Shown here piece after piece: positions 47,286 to 63,495 of a DNA stretch of 64,000 bases; positions within the stretch are counted from its first letter, which is position 1, and every line of letters begins with the position of its first letter. Location of the stretch: contig NC_030382.2 of NCBI RefSeq assembly GCF_001625215.2, positions 34,706,610 to 34,770,609 on the forward strand, in the 5' to 3' direction. The notes under the pieces were generated by a model, which saw nothing but the letters and a program-made list of their open reading frames with translations, ran no database searches and was not told the origin of the DNA. Position numbers and translations under genes: made by a program. Source of the DNA: Daucus carota subsp. sativus. Its lineage: Eukaryota; Streptophyta; Magnoliopsida; Apiales; Apiaceae.

Positions 47286-48023
47286 TAGGGGTGAGCATCG
47301 GGCGGTTGGGCGGTTTGAAAGGTCTAAACCAAACCAAACCAAACCGAAACAATCGAGTTTTCAAAATCTCAATCCAAAACCAAACCATTATGTTTAAAAT
47401 CCAAACCAAACCAATCTGTTTAAAATGGTTCGGTTCGGTTTGGTTTCGGTTTAAACCGTTTTTTATATGTAAATCAAAGTTAGCAACAAAATTAAATTTT
47501 AACTTTAAAAATAATTAAGGAATGAAAAATTCAATATATATTATCTATTTAATCATATCTAAAAAAGACAAAAGAATATATTAGCTTGATAAATAAAAAG
47601 AGACGGAAGAAAATAAGAAAAATGTGATTCCTATACTTTTATAATAATATAAATAAAAAGAATGGAAACATAATACATACATCAAAATTAACATCATAAA
47701 ATAGAATAAATAATATTTTTAAAGAAAATCTTTACTAGGACACCTCTTATATGTTTAAGATTTTACATTTTTTTGTAGATAATAATTTTATTTTTAATAA
47801 TACATTATTAGTACATGTATATTAATGTTTAAATCTACACATTCGATTCGGTTCGGATTTATCGGTTGGTTTGTAAAAACCGAAACCAAATCGAAATAAT
47901 TCGATTTCTATAATTTGTAACCGTAACCATAACCAAACCAAACTGTTATTAAACTATTAAATTCGGTTTGGACGAATTGGATCGGCCGATTTCGGTACGT
48001 TTGGAGAATTTTCGCTCACCCTG
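47286..48023. mobile_element. Non-autonomous hAT element with GGTTTGGTTTCGGTTT repeats
   Basis: 738 bp, left end TAGGGGTGAGCATCGG, inverted right end CAGGGTGAGCGAAAA. The 8-bp duplication AAATCCGC/AAATCCAC (47278-47285, 48024-48031) has one mismatch. Subterminal runs of AACCAAACC and their complement resemble those of the element at 20706. Confidence 0.88.
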
Positions 48024-48031
48024 AAATCCAC

Positions 48032-49742
48032 CATTGCCTGTTTGTCCTGTAAATTAAAGAAGTAATTTGAACCTCCGTATTGGTTTTGATCTATTTTACA
48101 AATACTCGCTGCACATCCATTATTTCTGGTCAGGAACACGTCGTTTTGCAAGTAGCCTGGACTTGGAGTCTTGAAATACTTTATCTTTTCTTTTGTCTCT
48201 TGACGCGAGCTGTTAAATGAACTTACATGGTTGTTGCTCTCCTCGTTTCTTTGTTTCGGACATGTTGATGTTCACTTTGTGGCAGTGTGATTTCTTTTAA
48301 CTCATATCACACAGTATGATTCATTTCGTTACACTTTCAACTACAATTGTATCATCAAAATTAAATATCACATTTTATAATACAGTGCGATGCGATATAA
48401 TATAGATATTTATGCATTTTGATGAATATCTGTGTTTATATGCATCAAAATAAAAAAACTAATTTTCAACAACGAAGAAGTCTTGAACTATTTCAGTTTT
48501 AATATATTCAAAATACATGTTAAGCAAGTTTTTATAAGTTTTTAATCTATTTTAATTTTTTGGCCCTTTTAACATCTCATTCGAGTCTCGATGTAAAGCA
48601 TAAGCAACGAAGAAGACTTAAACTATTTTACTTTTAATATAATCAATAACTATTATCAAAAAAATATCAAAATACATGTTAAGCTGGTTTTTCTTACTAT
48701 ATCAGTTTTATGCCCCTTTTGACATCTCATTCGAGTCTTAATGTATATTGTCTAGGTTTTTACTTTCGGATTTTAAGTCATTTTCGACTTTAAATTAAAA
48801 ATTGTATATTTGTATAATAACTCAAAAATCAATTTAAAAATAAAAATGAATCAGAAATCATTTAAAACTAGATGTTAGTTAGATATATTTTTTAATCAGT
48901 TTATTTCACTTTTATGATTTTTAATAAAAACCAATTTTAACACTAAAATAAATAATTTAACAATATTTTTTAATACTCGCTATAAATGATAAGACATAAA
49001 TTATGGTCAAGTCTCTTTACAAGTAGCATCGCATAATTAATTAACTGATTTCTCTGCGCAATCATTAAACAAGAGCCCACATCCGGCTCTGCTTTGTCAG
49101 ATAAACCGTTATTTCATCATTGCTCACTCCTTTATGCGTTTTTTGAGTGTGCCCCATGAGCACACATTAAGAATTATTTTTTGTTTAGATGCAAAATTTT
49201 GATTGATGGAAATTTTTGTGCATGTAGGAGGGTCATGGACCATCACTATTAATCAAATGGGAACCAATAAAAATCTATCATCTAATTAAAAAATGGTTGT
49301 TCATGTGTCATCATGAGAATTTGTTCTTTTGTTTCATCATCAACTCATGGGATCTGAAATGCTTCATTTTCATTTTAGTTAAATAAATCATTTTTTTAAA
49401 TTACAAATCGTTTCTTTATTTTATTATTATCATACTCCATGACAAGAGGAATAATTTGGTATGATTAAACATGTTTCATTAATGAAATAAGATATACAAC
49501 TGTTTTTCAAAAAAAAAAAAAACACCTCCAGAAGCATAAGAATATTATATAGTATTAAGATCAAGACGAATACTATGACAAAAAAATCATGAGAAATAAA
49601 ACTTTAATATATATTAGCCACTATTGAAACACGTCAATAGAAAACGAAAGTACAATGGCATAACAGACGATGACATGAAATCTTAAATTTCCTAATATGC
49701 CCTTAATATTGTAACTAAAACACACATCTAAATGTTGCCAAT
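48032..49742. other. Intergenic 3-prime of the EDGP-like gene
   Basis: A minus-strand stretch at about 48032-48151 (QNDVFLTRNNGCAASIC) is open but unrecognised. The rest is AT-rich without features. Confidence 0.4.
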
Positions 49743-50945
49743 TCATTTCATCCCATGAGTGGTGAAATTGAAATTAGCACACATGGTATTTTTTGCTAAT
49801 ACTGTATTAGTAAATCCTAATCTATTATTACCCACATCAAACTGCAGCAGATTATCATGTATTTGATGCCCTCCGATCACGATCGCAGCCATTGATTTAA
49901 ATTTTCCTTTTGTAACAAATCCTAAACACCACCCATCAAAATCATCTTTTACAATCCTGACCATTGAATTTGATCCCAATATGCTCCACTTCACATCAGG
50001 ACCGTCCAAGACTAAATCAATGTGAGGCACTGTGGGTCCTACTTGTGTCTCCATGATATCATCCACTAGATAGCAAACACTAAATGGCTTCACAGGCTTG
50101 CTTACGGTGAGGTTGAGTGCAACTGATTCTCTCACAAACGCTTTTGTTAATTTCTTATAAATTGATTTTTCTAAAATTGTGTAAGGAGCAACGGTGCTGA
50201 TGATGGTTCCACCGACGCCATTGTGATTGACGGTCAGGATCTTCGGATTAATGCCAATTGATTCTCCATTGACTAGAATTGACTTGACCCCAATAAAATA
50301 CTCATCGGTACGATGCAGAGGATTGCTTATGATATGCCTCTTAGATGGACTGGAAAGGAGTGGAGTGTAAATAAGAGATTTAGCAAGGTCAATTTCGGGA
50401 AGAAAATGGTAGGGACCACGAAAATTGAAAAACGCTACACCAGGAGCAGATGGTGAACCGGACAAACACAAAGCAAAAATAACCGGTCTGTGAGCAGCAG
50501 AGCTAAGTTGAGCCGCGAGAGAAGAATTAGACCGACCTAAGCCGGCTAAACCAGGAAATTTTCTCGCATTATGTATGCCTTTTAAAAGTGAAGGATTCGA
50601 AGAACAAGAAAATACGAACTCAGACAACGATATTAAATTACCAGCACTTCTTCCATCAGTTGCATGAAGAGCAAGTGTCCCGACGGAGGCCGCGGTCACA
50701 ACCGAACCAAAACGATGAGAAACGGTTCGATTATAAGTAGTGGATTTACAATTGAGCCAAGAAAATGTTGCACCAAGGTCCAAAAGCAAATTTGTCGTTT
50801 GACCAGGATTATTCAGATAAACAGAGATGGTGTACATGTCACTTTTATAATCTTTGGTAACGGGAGCTAATAGATGTGGTGAACATGGTGGAGTTGTGAA
50901 GATGAAGAAGAACAAGTAGAAAATGGTTGAAATAAAACTAGACAT
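49743..50945 (-). CDS. EDGP/basic 7S globulin-type aspartic-peptidase homologue, probably inactive
   Basis: Intronless, 400 residues from the ATG at 50945. A signal peptide (about residues 1-24, SFISTIFYLFFFIF core) sends it to the apoplast. The pepsin-like fold is recognisable. The first active-site loop reads LLLDLGATFSWLNC (Asp56, with Leu where proteases have Thr or Ser). The second loop reads GGTIISTVAPYTILE, with Ser-Thr-Val in place of Asp-Thr/Ser-Gly. The same losses occur in carrot EDGP, basic 7S globulin and wheat xylanase inhibitors, which are not proteases but inhibit microbial glycanases or bind ligands. VIGGHQIHDNLLQFD and the C-terminal MCANFNFT match this group. The open frame extends to 51092, but the TATA box at 51011-51018 lies between the two ATGs and favours 50945. 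Confidence 0.92.
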   Translation of the reverse strand: MSSFISTIFYLFFFIFTTPPCSPHLLAPVTKDYKSDMYTISVYLNNPGQTTNLLLDLGATFSWLNCKSTTYNRTVSHRFGSVVTAASVGTLALHATDGRSAGNLISLSEFVFSCSSNPSLLKGIHNARKFPGLAGLGRSNSSLAAQLSSAAHRPVIFALCLSGSPSAPGVAFFNFRGPYHFLPEIDLAKSLIYTPLLSSPSKRHIISNPLHRTDEYFIGVKSILVNGESIGINPKILTVNHNGVGGTIISTVAPYTILEKSIYKKLTKAFVRESVALNLTVSKPVKPFSVCYLVDDIMETQVGPTVPHIDLVLDGPDVKWSILGSNSMVRIVKDDFDGWCLGFVTKGKFKSMAAIVIGGHQIHDNLLQFDVGNNRLGFTNTVLAKNTMCANFNFTTHGMK

Positions 50946-51010
50946 GGAGAAATATTGTGCAATCTTTATGAACAATTTAATTATGTGTGTAACAAAATGT
51001 AATGTTTGTG

Positions 51011-51018
51011 TGTTTATA
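51011..51018 (-). promoter_or_regulatory. TATA box of the EDGP-like gene
   Basis: TATAAACA on the minus strand, about 70 bp upstream of the ATG at 50945. It decides between the two possible starts. Confidence 0.65.
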
Positions 51019-51099
51019 AAGAATGCTGTTGAGAGAAGAGACAAGAATTGGAAAGTGAATGACGAATGAGAGCAGAAACTTTTAACTTTCAATCCTTAA

Positions 51100-53972
51100 A
51101 ATAGTGGATTTTTCAGTCTTCCAGCTGGATAAGCACTGCAAAGTGACATATATAGATATACATGCAATAAATTTTGCATGTAGAATTTGGATGAGAGATG
51201 TAAATTGTAACGCATGTATCTTGTAGGACTATGAATTTCTTGGTACTTGTTTTTTTGAAAAAAATGATTTTTTCGGTACCTAAATTTTGTAATATTTTAA
51301 GTAATTTAATCATAGTTTCAACACTGTCCTACGTTTTTACGTATAGTGTAACAACATGGACAAGAATCTAATTTTATTTATTGAACAATTTAACTTCATA
51401 ATTCAAGAAATTTATGATTTGATTGAGCGAATTCTTTACAATTATAATTCTTATTCTATTATTCTTATTCTCATTTATTTTTATTTATGCGATTCTAAAA
51501 TTTTCATATTATTTTAATGAAAGATTATAGGGACATTTGGTCGGGTAATTTAAGAATCATGTTCGGAGTGGAATAAAAAAAATTAAAGCTCATAAATAGT
51601 GTTTGGTTGGAATATTTAATTTAAAATTTTTAAGCCCATAATCCAAATAATATATACCTTTGGGGAGGTAGGTGTAGCCCAATCCATACCTCCAGATACA
51701 TACAAAGATAATAAAAAAATATTATTTTATTTACCTCAATTCGTTCATTATCTTTGTTGTCATCTATGCCTCGAGAACTTTCTAGTATATCTACAAACAC
51801 TTCTCGATTTATAACTATATTTTATAGTAACAAGTACGACCATCCAATAATTATTGACATAATTGTAATCCCGCAAATTATATGCAGGTAAAATAATTAT
51901 GTAAGATATAAATCGGAACGTAATTTCTTGAGAATATTTGTGTGCGCGTGTGTGTTATATAAATGTATATATTCAAATTAGATTATTGAATGAAATATAG
52001 TATAATAATGTTAATACTAAATTACTCAAGTTTATAAATATTGAAATGCATATTCAAAAATGTGTTGGATTATTCCATGGTGGCATGTCTTCTATAGCCG
52101 CTTATTTCATCTTGTAGTATATTTTCAAAGTGTCATGTTGTTTCAAAATTTTCCTGATTAACGTTTTGAGTAATTCACTATATGAACCATAATAGTTATG
52201 TTTAGTGTTTTTGTTTAACATTTTTTACATTCTTTTACTTGCGAAATTTGTAATCTGATATTTGTTGGTGTATTGATTTGAGGTCTTATATATATTATCT
52301 TTCAATAATTTATGTTTATAATCAAGTTTGTGAGTGTATAAATAAATCAAGAAAGAAACTGTTTATGAATTAAAAAACATCATAGACACAACTGATTATG
52401 AATGTTTTGAGGCCTGGTGGGAGATAAAATTTTGTGTCATTTAATATACTATTAACTTATTTATATAATATTATTTTATATTTTATATTTCAATATTTAT
52501 TTATAAATTATATTAAATTATTAATGTAATATGGAGTTTTGCATACTAATATTTTTGTAAGGATGTGAAAATTTAAATTTTGTAAAAAGAAGGTTTGACA
52601 ATGAAAAAATTAACATATGACTTATTGAAATAATTTTTATTCATACGAGTGTATTATCAAAATTTATTAACTCTCACTTTAGTCCAAATTTGGGAAAAAA
52701 TTTAAAATAGTTATTACATCATATGAAATTTAAAATTATATAATTGAATTAGAATACTTTTAAAGTTCAAGATAAATTCAGATTTATACAAAAATTTGTA
52801 TGAATAATACAAATTATTGAAAATTAGTTCATATGAAACATTCAAAATAAAAATTTATTTTCAAGAGAATTATTACTTTGTTTAGTTAAGTTTATTCTAT
52901 AATTCACTATACGACCTAAGCATATGCATCAGGTCATCGATCAACAACAAAACAACATAAATATATAAATCGTAAAGTAATATTCATGGCCCCCCGATCC
53001 TAGTAGGCCATATGTGAGTGCACGGCTACACTAGGTCAGGACGATCATAGACTAGATAATTCAAATGTATTGATCGATCATGGTGGGTCAAGTAAATTTA
53101 TTTTCATACAAGTGGAGAATGAACTTAGCATAAACAAATAACTATTTAGTGTACTTTACAAAATGGTTAGGGACATGGTTGGACCAAGAGAACATATCTT
53201 CATACAAGTGGAGAAAATGTGAGTAGAAAATTAAATTTCTACCCCTTCAAGATTCTACAGTTACATGACTATTAATTAAAAAATCCTACCGAGTAATAGA
53301 GAAATGCGAGTTTAATAAATAAAATTATTTAAAGATACTTTTTATGATATTTGGAATTAAACTCTTTAACTAAAAAATTAATTTTCTTTTCTTCTAAGCA
53401 TGTAAACCTCGTCATATGTATTACGTAGAATTGTTTGGTGTCTTAGATCATACGTTTGTTAGTAACCACTTGAAAGAATGAAGAGATCTAAAATATTAAA
53501 AAACAAGAAATGTGACTGATAAAAGTTTTGGCTTGTTAAAAGAAAAGGTGGGGAGTTTTGAGAAGTCTTTTCTTTTATCCAGTTCATACCTATCTTGTAT
53601 ATTAACATGTGCTTTACTATACAATTAAATTTGAAAGTACATGCCTATTGATCTTGGGGTTGACAATGCTTTGGAAGATAATAATAGCGAGGATGATTGA
53701 AATTGATAACAAAGTTAAATACATAACTCTTGTTCTATCTTCAATTCATGGACTGCTTCTAAATATAAATAAAATTTGTTTACCACATGGTGAGCTAGTT
53801 AATTATTTCTGAAATTTATCTTTGCCTATTTTTAATATGCGTATTCTTCATCTTTATGTTACATATTGAATGTTTTATCTTACCAGTTTAATTGAAAGTG
53901 TTTTTTAATAATTGATACGTTTTATATTACAAAAAACATTTGGTTATGTATGATTTCTTAATATTATTTATA
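51100..53972. other. AT-rich intergenic, no gene seen
   Basis: Only short spurious frames. Some TE-like low-complexity sequence, but no ends that I could pair. Confidence 0.5.
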
Positions 53973-54230
53973 ATGGATCCAAATAGTCATAGTTCTACTC
54001 TAGGAAGGAGAAAAGATGATGAAGAAAAAGTTTTAATTAATTGTTTGTTAGATATGAGCACTGACCGATAATGGAAAGATGATGGAGATGTTAAGAATCA
54101 CTATTTAAATTAGTAGGATGTAATGTTAATCACGAGTGTTTTTGTTATTGTTTAAAAGATGTTCCCCACATTGAGTCGAAATTCAAATGGCTCAATGATA
54201 ATCAGGCTTTTAGTGTGATGAACAAACAAA
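53973..54230 (+). pseudogene. Decayed Myb/SANT-like DNA-binding ORF (Harbinger-type helper)
   Basis: MDPNSHSSTLGRRKDDEEK opens the frame. VLINCLLDMSTDR, then WKDDGDVKNHYLN and VPHIESKFKWLND follow the Myb/SANT-like (trihelix-type) domain found in L10-interacting MYB proteins and in ORF1 of PIF/Harbinger transposons. Stops and frameshifts interrupt it. Without a transposase ORF or terminal repeats nearby, I cannot tell whether it came from an element or a host gene. Confidence 0.65.
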
Positions 54231-55832
54231 AATAATACAATGTGATAAGCAAGCTCATGATGAAAAAAAATTAAATCTTGATATATGTTTTGATTTTTAC
54301 ATTATTTTACTAATTTGCATTTTGATTTCTAGAATCATCTAAAGCTGGAGGATTACAGAAAATCCATTTTCTTATGAATTGATTTTTTTATTAATATCAT
54401 AAAGGATATTATGAGTACGGATTATAATTTGCGTCTATTTATACATTTGTATATGTTCTTTTTTATTATCTTTTTTTGTTCTTTTTTGTTATACAAATCT
54501 AGATAACGATTAGCTTTATCTCTATCTGAAGACAAATATTTTTTTTTTTAGAATTTCTTTTTTTAATCTATTTTGCATTTTAGCGATCTGATTACATACC
54601 ATATTTTTCATATATTATAGGGTGCTTAGGTGTTGCATTTAAAATTTATTTTGAAGATGCTAATGTATACTTTTATCTTCACGGAGATACCTACATATAT
54701 TTTTGTATCTAAAACTTCATTTTGATTGGTCTGTAATTGTTTCATCAAGATGTTTAGCCTTGTTCAGTTACAATTCTATGAAGATAGTGAACTTCTCATC
54801 TTGATTATTTAGATATTCAATTATGCATTTCATACTCTAATCCAATTTATTATGCATCATGAAAAGTGTCCATAAAATTTCTTGTTCAGAGTGAAGTAAA
54901 GGTGGCTAGAAATTTAGTTGTTATCTGTTGTGACTTAAGGTTAATTGTCTCGGTAAGAATTCTTGAATCGTAATTTGTGAACAAGAATGACAAATGAGTA
55001 TTTTACTAGATTTACAAGAATGAAGTGATGAGGTGTTCAGACTCGAAGTGGAAGATTGTTGGGTTTATGGAGTCTATATCAGTTTTAGAATTGGATTCTG
55101 ATTTGAGTAAAAATATCATAATTGAATTCTAATTAGAGTCAGGTATTTCAAAGTTAGATGGAAATTTATCTAGGTCTAATTTTTATCTCATATAAAATAT
55201 TCTCATGTAATTGTAAAACCTCAACACAACATAATTGTTAGAGATTTATAAAATTAGTGCAACTTGTGGAGTAGGAATTTCTGACCACATAAATCTTTGT
55301 TTTGTGTGATTATCGTTTATTTTCTTGTTCTTATTTATTATTCGTCTTGGATTTTGCTTTCGTTGTTGTATACTCAATTGTTTATGATGACTCAGTTATG
55401 AAATTTTGTTCATTATAATATGTTAATATCTTGACTTATTGAATAATAAACTTGTTGATATCATTGTAGTTATATCATAGAAGATAGTTTTCGACGATTT
55501 ATAAAAATAATTATACTGCTTTGATTTTAGAACAATTATGTTATAAAGCAAAATATGCAGGTAATCGGATGTTTGAAAATATTATAAAATAAAAAAAGTT
55601 AGAATTAAAATGACAAATTGAAATATTCATTAATCTTAGAAATCCTGTGTCATCAATATCAAATCAATAATAAAAATAAAAAATGAGCTCTAATCAACTA
55701 GGACCAAAATCAAACTCGAAAACCACAAGCCAAATACGTTTTCAATGACGTCCAAACACGCCCTTAAAACCAACACGGCTTTCAAACACAGAAGATAGAA
55801 AACCAGACCTCCACAAAGCTTCAACAAAATCA
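54231..55832. other. Intergenic upstream of glutathione reductase
   Basis: No gene seen. The last ~100 bp before 55833 are likely leader sequence; there is no clear TATA box, as is common for housekeeping genes. Confidence 0.4.
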
Positions 55833-60267
<4,435 letters not shown>

Positions 60268-62787
60268 AAGGAGTTGTGCTGAACTCTTGATGAGAATATT
60301 ACTGGATTTAGGTGAGATGCATTGTATTTACTTTCCTTTTATGTGGAAACAGATTTTACTGTGTATTACTGGCTTAATTTCCTGTGGTGTTTATATATTA
60401 GAAGGATGTGAGAAACTAGAGTTCAGAGTTTAAAAATGTATTTTCACATAGTAGTTATGAATATACCGACTAGAACTTTATGATATGAATTTTTTGAGTC
60501 AGGTAGAGGCTATGTGGGGCTGCGAAGTATGATCACTGTCAAATCTGGTTGTCTCTTATTTTCCTGGTGGTTAGCTTTATGTATTCTTAGGAACATGAAG
60601 ACTTTCGAGTGTTGAGTTGGTAGGGACAGAATAGAGGGTGGAAGTTGCATGACAAGAATAAGGGAACTTATAGCCAGAGGAAACTACTGGAGTTGGTGAT
60701 GGAGTGAATAAAGTTACAAGTTTAAACTTTCTCTCATAGGATTAGTCCTGACAATTGTGTTGTCTGTTATGTGTTTTCCTATCATGGCCACAAACCACAC
60801 ATGATTTTGTGTAGATTTTGAGTGGCAGGAATATTATTTTTCATTTTCAACACTAAGCGAAACAAAAAGTACACTAAAGGGTTTCGTGATGCAGGACAAC
60901 TATTTACATATAGAAAATGACAGATCATTACGCAGAAAACCCACAAGTATCTAAAGAAGAGCCACTATCAGTAGGATATCGTAACTGCAGAAGAGAGGAA
61001 TATGCATGGATTATAACTTATAAACAACACATAACAAAAGAAACAAATCTTAATATCAATTATTCAATCAAAGTCTTCGTATAATGAGATATTACATCTC
61101 ATATGAGTTAAATTCTACAACCTAACCAAGTGAATCCTAATAATTAAGGGGAAAAAAATCATTTTCTCATTTTATTGAAGTCTAGAATATTGCTAATGAA
61201 CTATTTATGTATGCAATTAAAATTTATGATAAATTGCAATTAAATCTGTTCTTTAGTAATCACAAAACATAAATTAAACTTAATATTTTAATTTCTCACT
61301 CTACACCAGTTCTTGTACTTTTTATGCATTATACGACAACACAATATGGAATAATGTGCACTGGAACACTAATTTGTGCATAAATAAATGTAAAAAGCAC
61401 CTATTATTTTATGAAGAGTAAGCAAGAATTCTAGGCTCCATCACAAATAGGTGCACCTATCACAAATTGGAAGAATGGGAAAGATAAAAAAAACACAAAA
61501 TCGGAAGTAGATTGTGGTTGGGAAATGGGGCCTTGGAAGATTGTTCAGCTTGCAATGGACTGACTGTTATATGGCCCCTCTGTTCTTTCCTGCAAGTTTG
61601 TGCAAGAAGTAATTGTTTCTTCGATTTCTGTACCTTCCATCACTTGGCCATTAGATTTATGTAACAAAAATCCATCTGTAACTTTCACCGACTAAGGACT
61701 GGAGTTTTTATTTTGGCCAGAGTTGTAATATTCTTAGGGATCTTTAATAAAAGTATCATGCTTTATCATTATTGAACTGTTCAGTTTCTAGATTGTAGAC
61801 TAAGGTCTATTTTGGATTGAATTTCATTCTCAGCTGCTTGGGTGGTCGTGGTGAAAGACTAGATTTTGCTAACGGGGCCTTGACCGAACCTGACCACAAA
61901 CCATAGCATCAAGAAAGCAAGTGCACCTGTACCTGGGTATTTATGGAGCTATGGATGATTTTTTTTGAAGCAACGTCATTTTAATATATCAAGTGTTTTT
62001 GGTTTTGGGAACTTGTTTGTATGTAATAATTATTTTTTGTTTCTGTAATGCTTATTGTATTATAGGAATCAGAATAATAATTTAACAGTGTTGATACATA
62101 AATTAAGAGCTGTACATATATGAGATGATCTATACAATTTACTTTGATACTTTTTTCATGACAACACTATAAGCTTTTTTGGTTTATTATGCATAATGTT
62201 TAATACATCAATTTTTTTTCAGAATTCAGATGACTATTTGGCAATCTTGGCAGAGATGGTGTTAATTCGTGTATAGTCACATTTGTGATCATGTAAAAAC
62301 TAGGCTTCTCAGTGGGGCGGCTTCAGGGTGGGTATTTTGACTGATTTGTGCATCCGTCCCGGTAACTGGGTAGGTTAAGATTTTTTTATTTTTTTTTTAA
62401 ACCTCAGTAAATGGAAAAGTTAATTCATTGACATGCTTGCAAGTTTTTATTTCTCTGTCTCATGCAAACGAGAAATAGTTTGAAGATCAAAATATATGAT
62501 GGATTAGTGTGTTGGAAGAAACAGAGAATTGCTTTCTAAGAATCAAACAGCTGTTTCTGCAGCTGGTGTATTTTGGGTCACAGTGTAAAACAAGTTTGTT
62601 TGTTTGCTTTAATATTTTCCGAAACAGCTTCATATTTTACATCAACAATTTAGTTTTTAGCTTTCAACAAAGCTAATGTTGTTACATAACCATTAACTAC
62701 CTATCTGAAATTTGTAAACATCGACAATCGATAGGTCCAACAAATGATCAACAACAATCAGATGATAGTATTTAGTAACAAACACAA
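60268..62787. other. Intergenic and UTRs between glutathione reductase and the LysM gene
   Basis: 3-prime UTR of glutathione reductase at the left. No other gene or clear transposon end recognised. Confidence 0.5.
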
Positions 62788-63495
62788 ATGGCTAGAGGGC
62801 ATTGTACTTGGAACACCTATTCTATCTTTCACACAATGCCAACACATATGGCTTCTTGGATTCTCTTTGCACTTCTCTTGATTCTTCCTTCACCACTGTG
62901 CATGAGATTTGTAGCTTCTGCTGTCACTGCTCCGTTATCTGCCATGAACCCGTTAACTTGCTCATTGTTTCAAAGCGCGACTTGCAATTCCATACTCTAC
63001 CAGAGCAATGATCTCCAGAAAGAAGAAATTGCAGTTTACTACTCCGTGAATGCAACGGATATCAGGAACATCACAAATGGCAGCAAACAAGACTACCTAG
63101 TACCAGTACCTTGTTCTTGCCAAAATGTCAATGGCACTACTGCATTTTTCTATGATACAGTCTATACAGTGAAGGTAGGTGATACATTTGTGAATGTGTC
63201 ATCTCAGTACTATAGTGGCCAAGCTTGGCCACTCGGAGGAGAGGAACGAACTTTTATTCCAGATGCAGAAGTTCCTATTCATCTTCTTTGTGGGTGCGTA
63301 CAAGATGATGCTGAAGTTGTTGTAACTTATACAGTCCAGCAGCAGGATACATTGTCGGAAATCGGGGACAACTTGTCTGCTCAAGTAAGCAAGATTCAGA
63401 GCCTAAACACAAATTTGGCTCAAAATTCGACATACATAGAAGCGGGTTGGGTGTTATTTGTGCCCATGGAAAAGAATGGAACTTCTACACCATAA
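62788..63495 (+). CDS. LysM ectodomain protein, possibly a truncated LysM receptor-like kinase
   Basis: An uninterrupted frame of 235 residues. A hydrophobic signal (about residues 21-45, ASWILFALLLILPS) precedes an extracellular region with the plant LysM-receptor cysteine pattern: Cys58, Cys66, then the CxC pairs 109/111 (PCSCQ) and 168/170 (CGCV) that separate three LysM repeats. YTVKVGDTFVNVS and YTVQQQDTLSEIG are the openings of LysM2 and LysM3, and GWVLFVPME closes LysM3. Such domains bind chitin or lipochitooligosaccharides. In LYK3-type receptors this exon runs on into a transmembrane helix and kinase; here a stop follows NGTSTP. The protein may therefore be a secreted LysM protein, or the 3-prime part may be lost or lie beyond the window. 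Starts at Met17 or Met21 are also possible. Confidence 0.85.
   Translation: MARGHCTWNTYSIFHTMPTHMASWILFALLLILPSPLCMRFVASAVTAPLSAMNPLTCSLFQSATCNSILYQSNDLQKEEIAVYYSVNATDIRNITNGSKQDYLVPVPCSCQNVNGTTAFFYDTVYTVKVGDTFVNVSSQYYSGQAWPLGGEERTFIPDAEVPIHLLCGCVQDDAEVVVTYTVQQQDTLSEIGDNLSAQVSKIQSLNTNLAQNSTYIEAGWVLFVPMEKNGTSTP

Noticed and set aside
50946..51092. Upstream extension of the EDGP-like open frame
   Set aside because: The TATA box at 51011-51018 lies within it and the ATG at 50945 starts a normal signal peptide.
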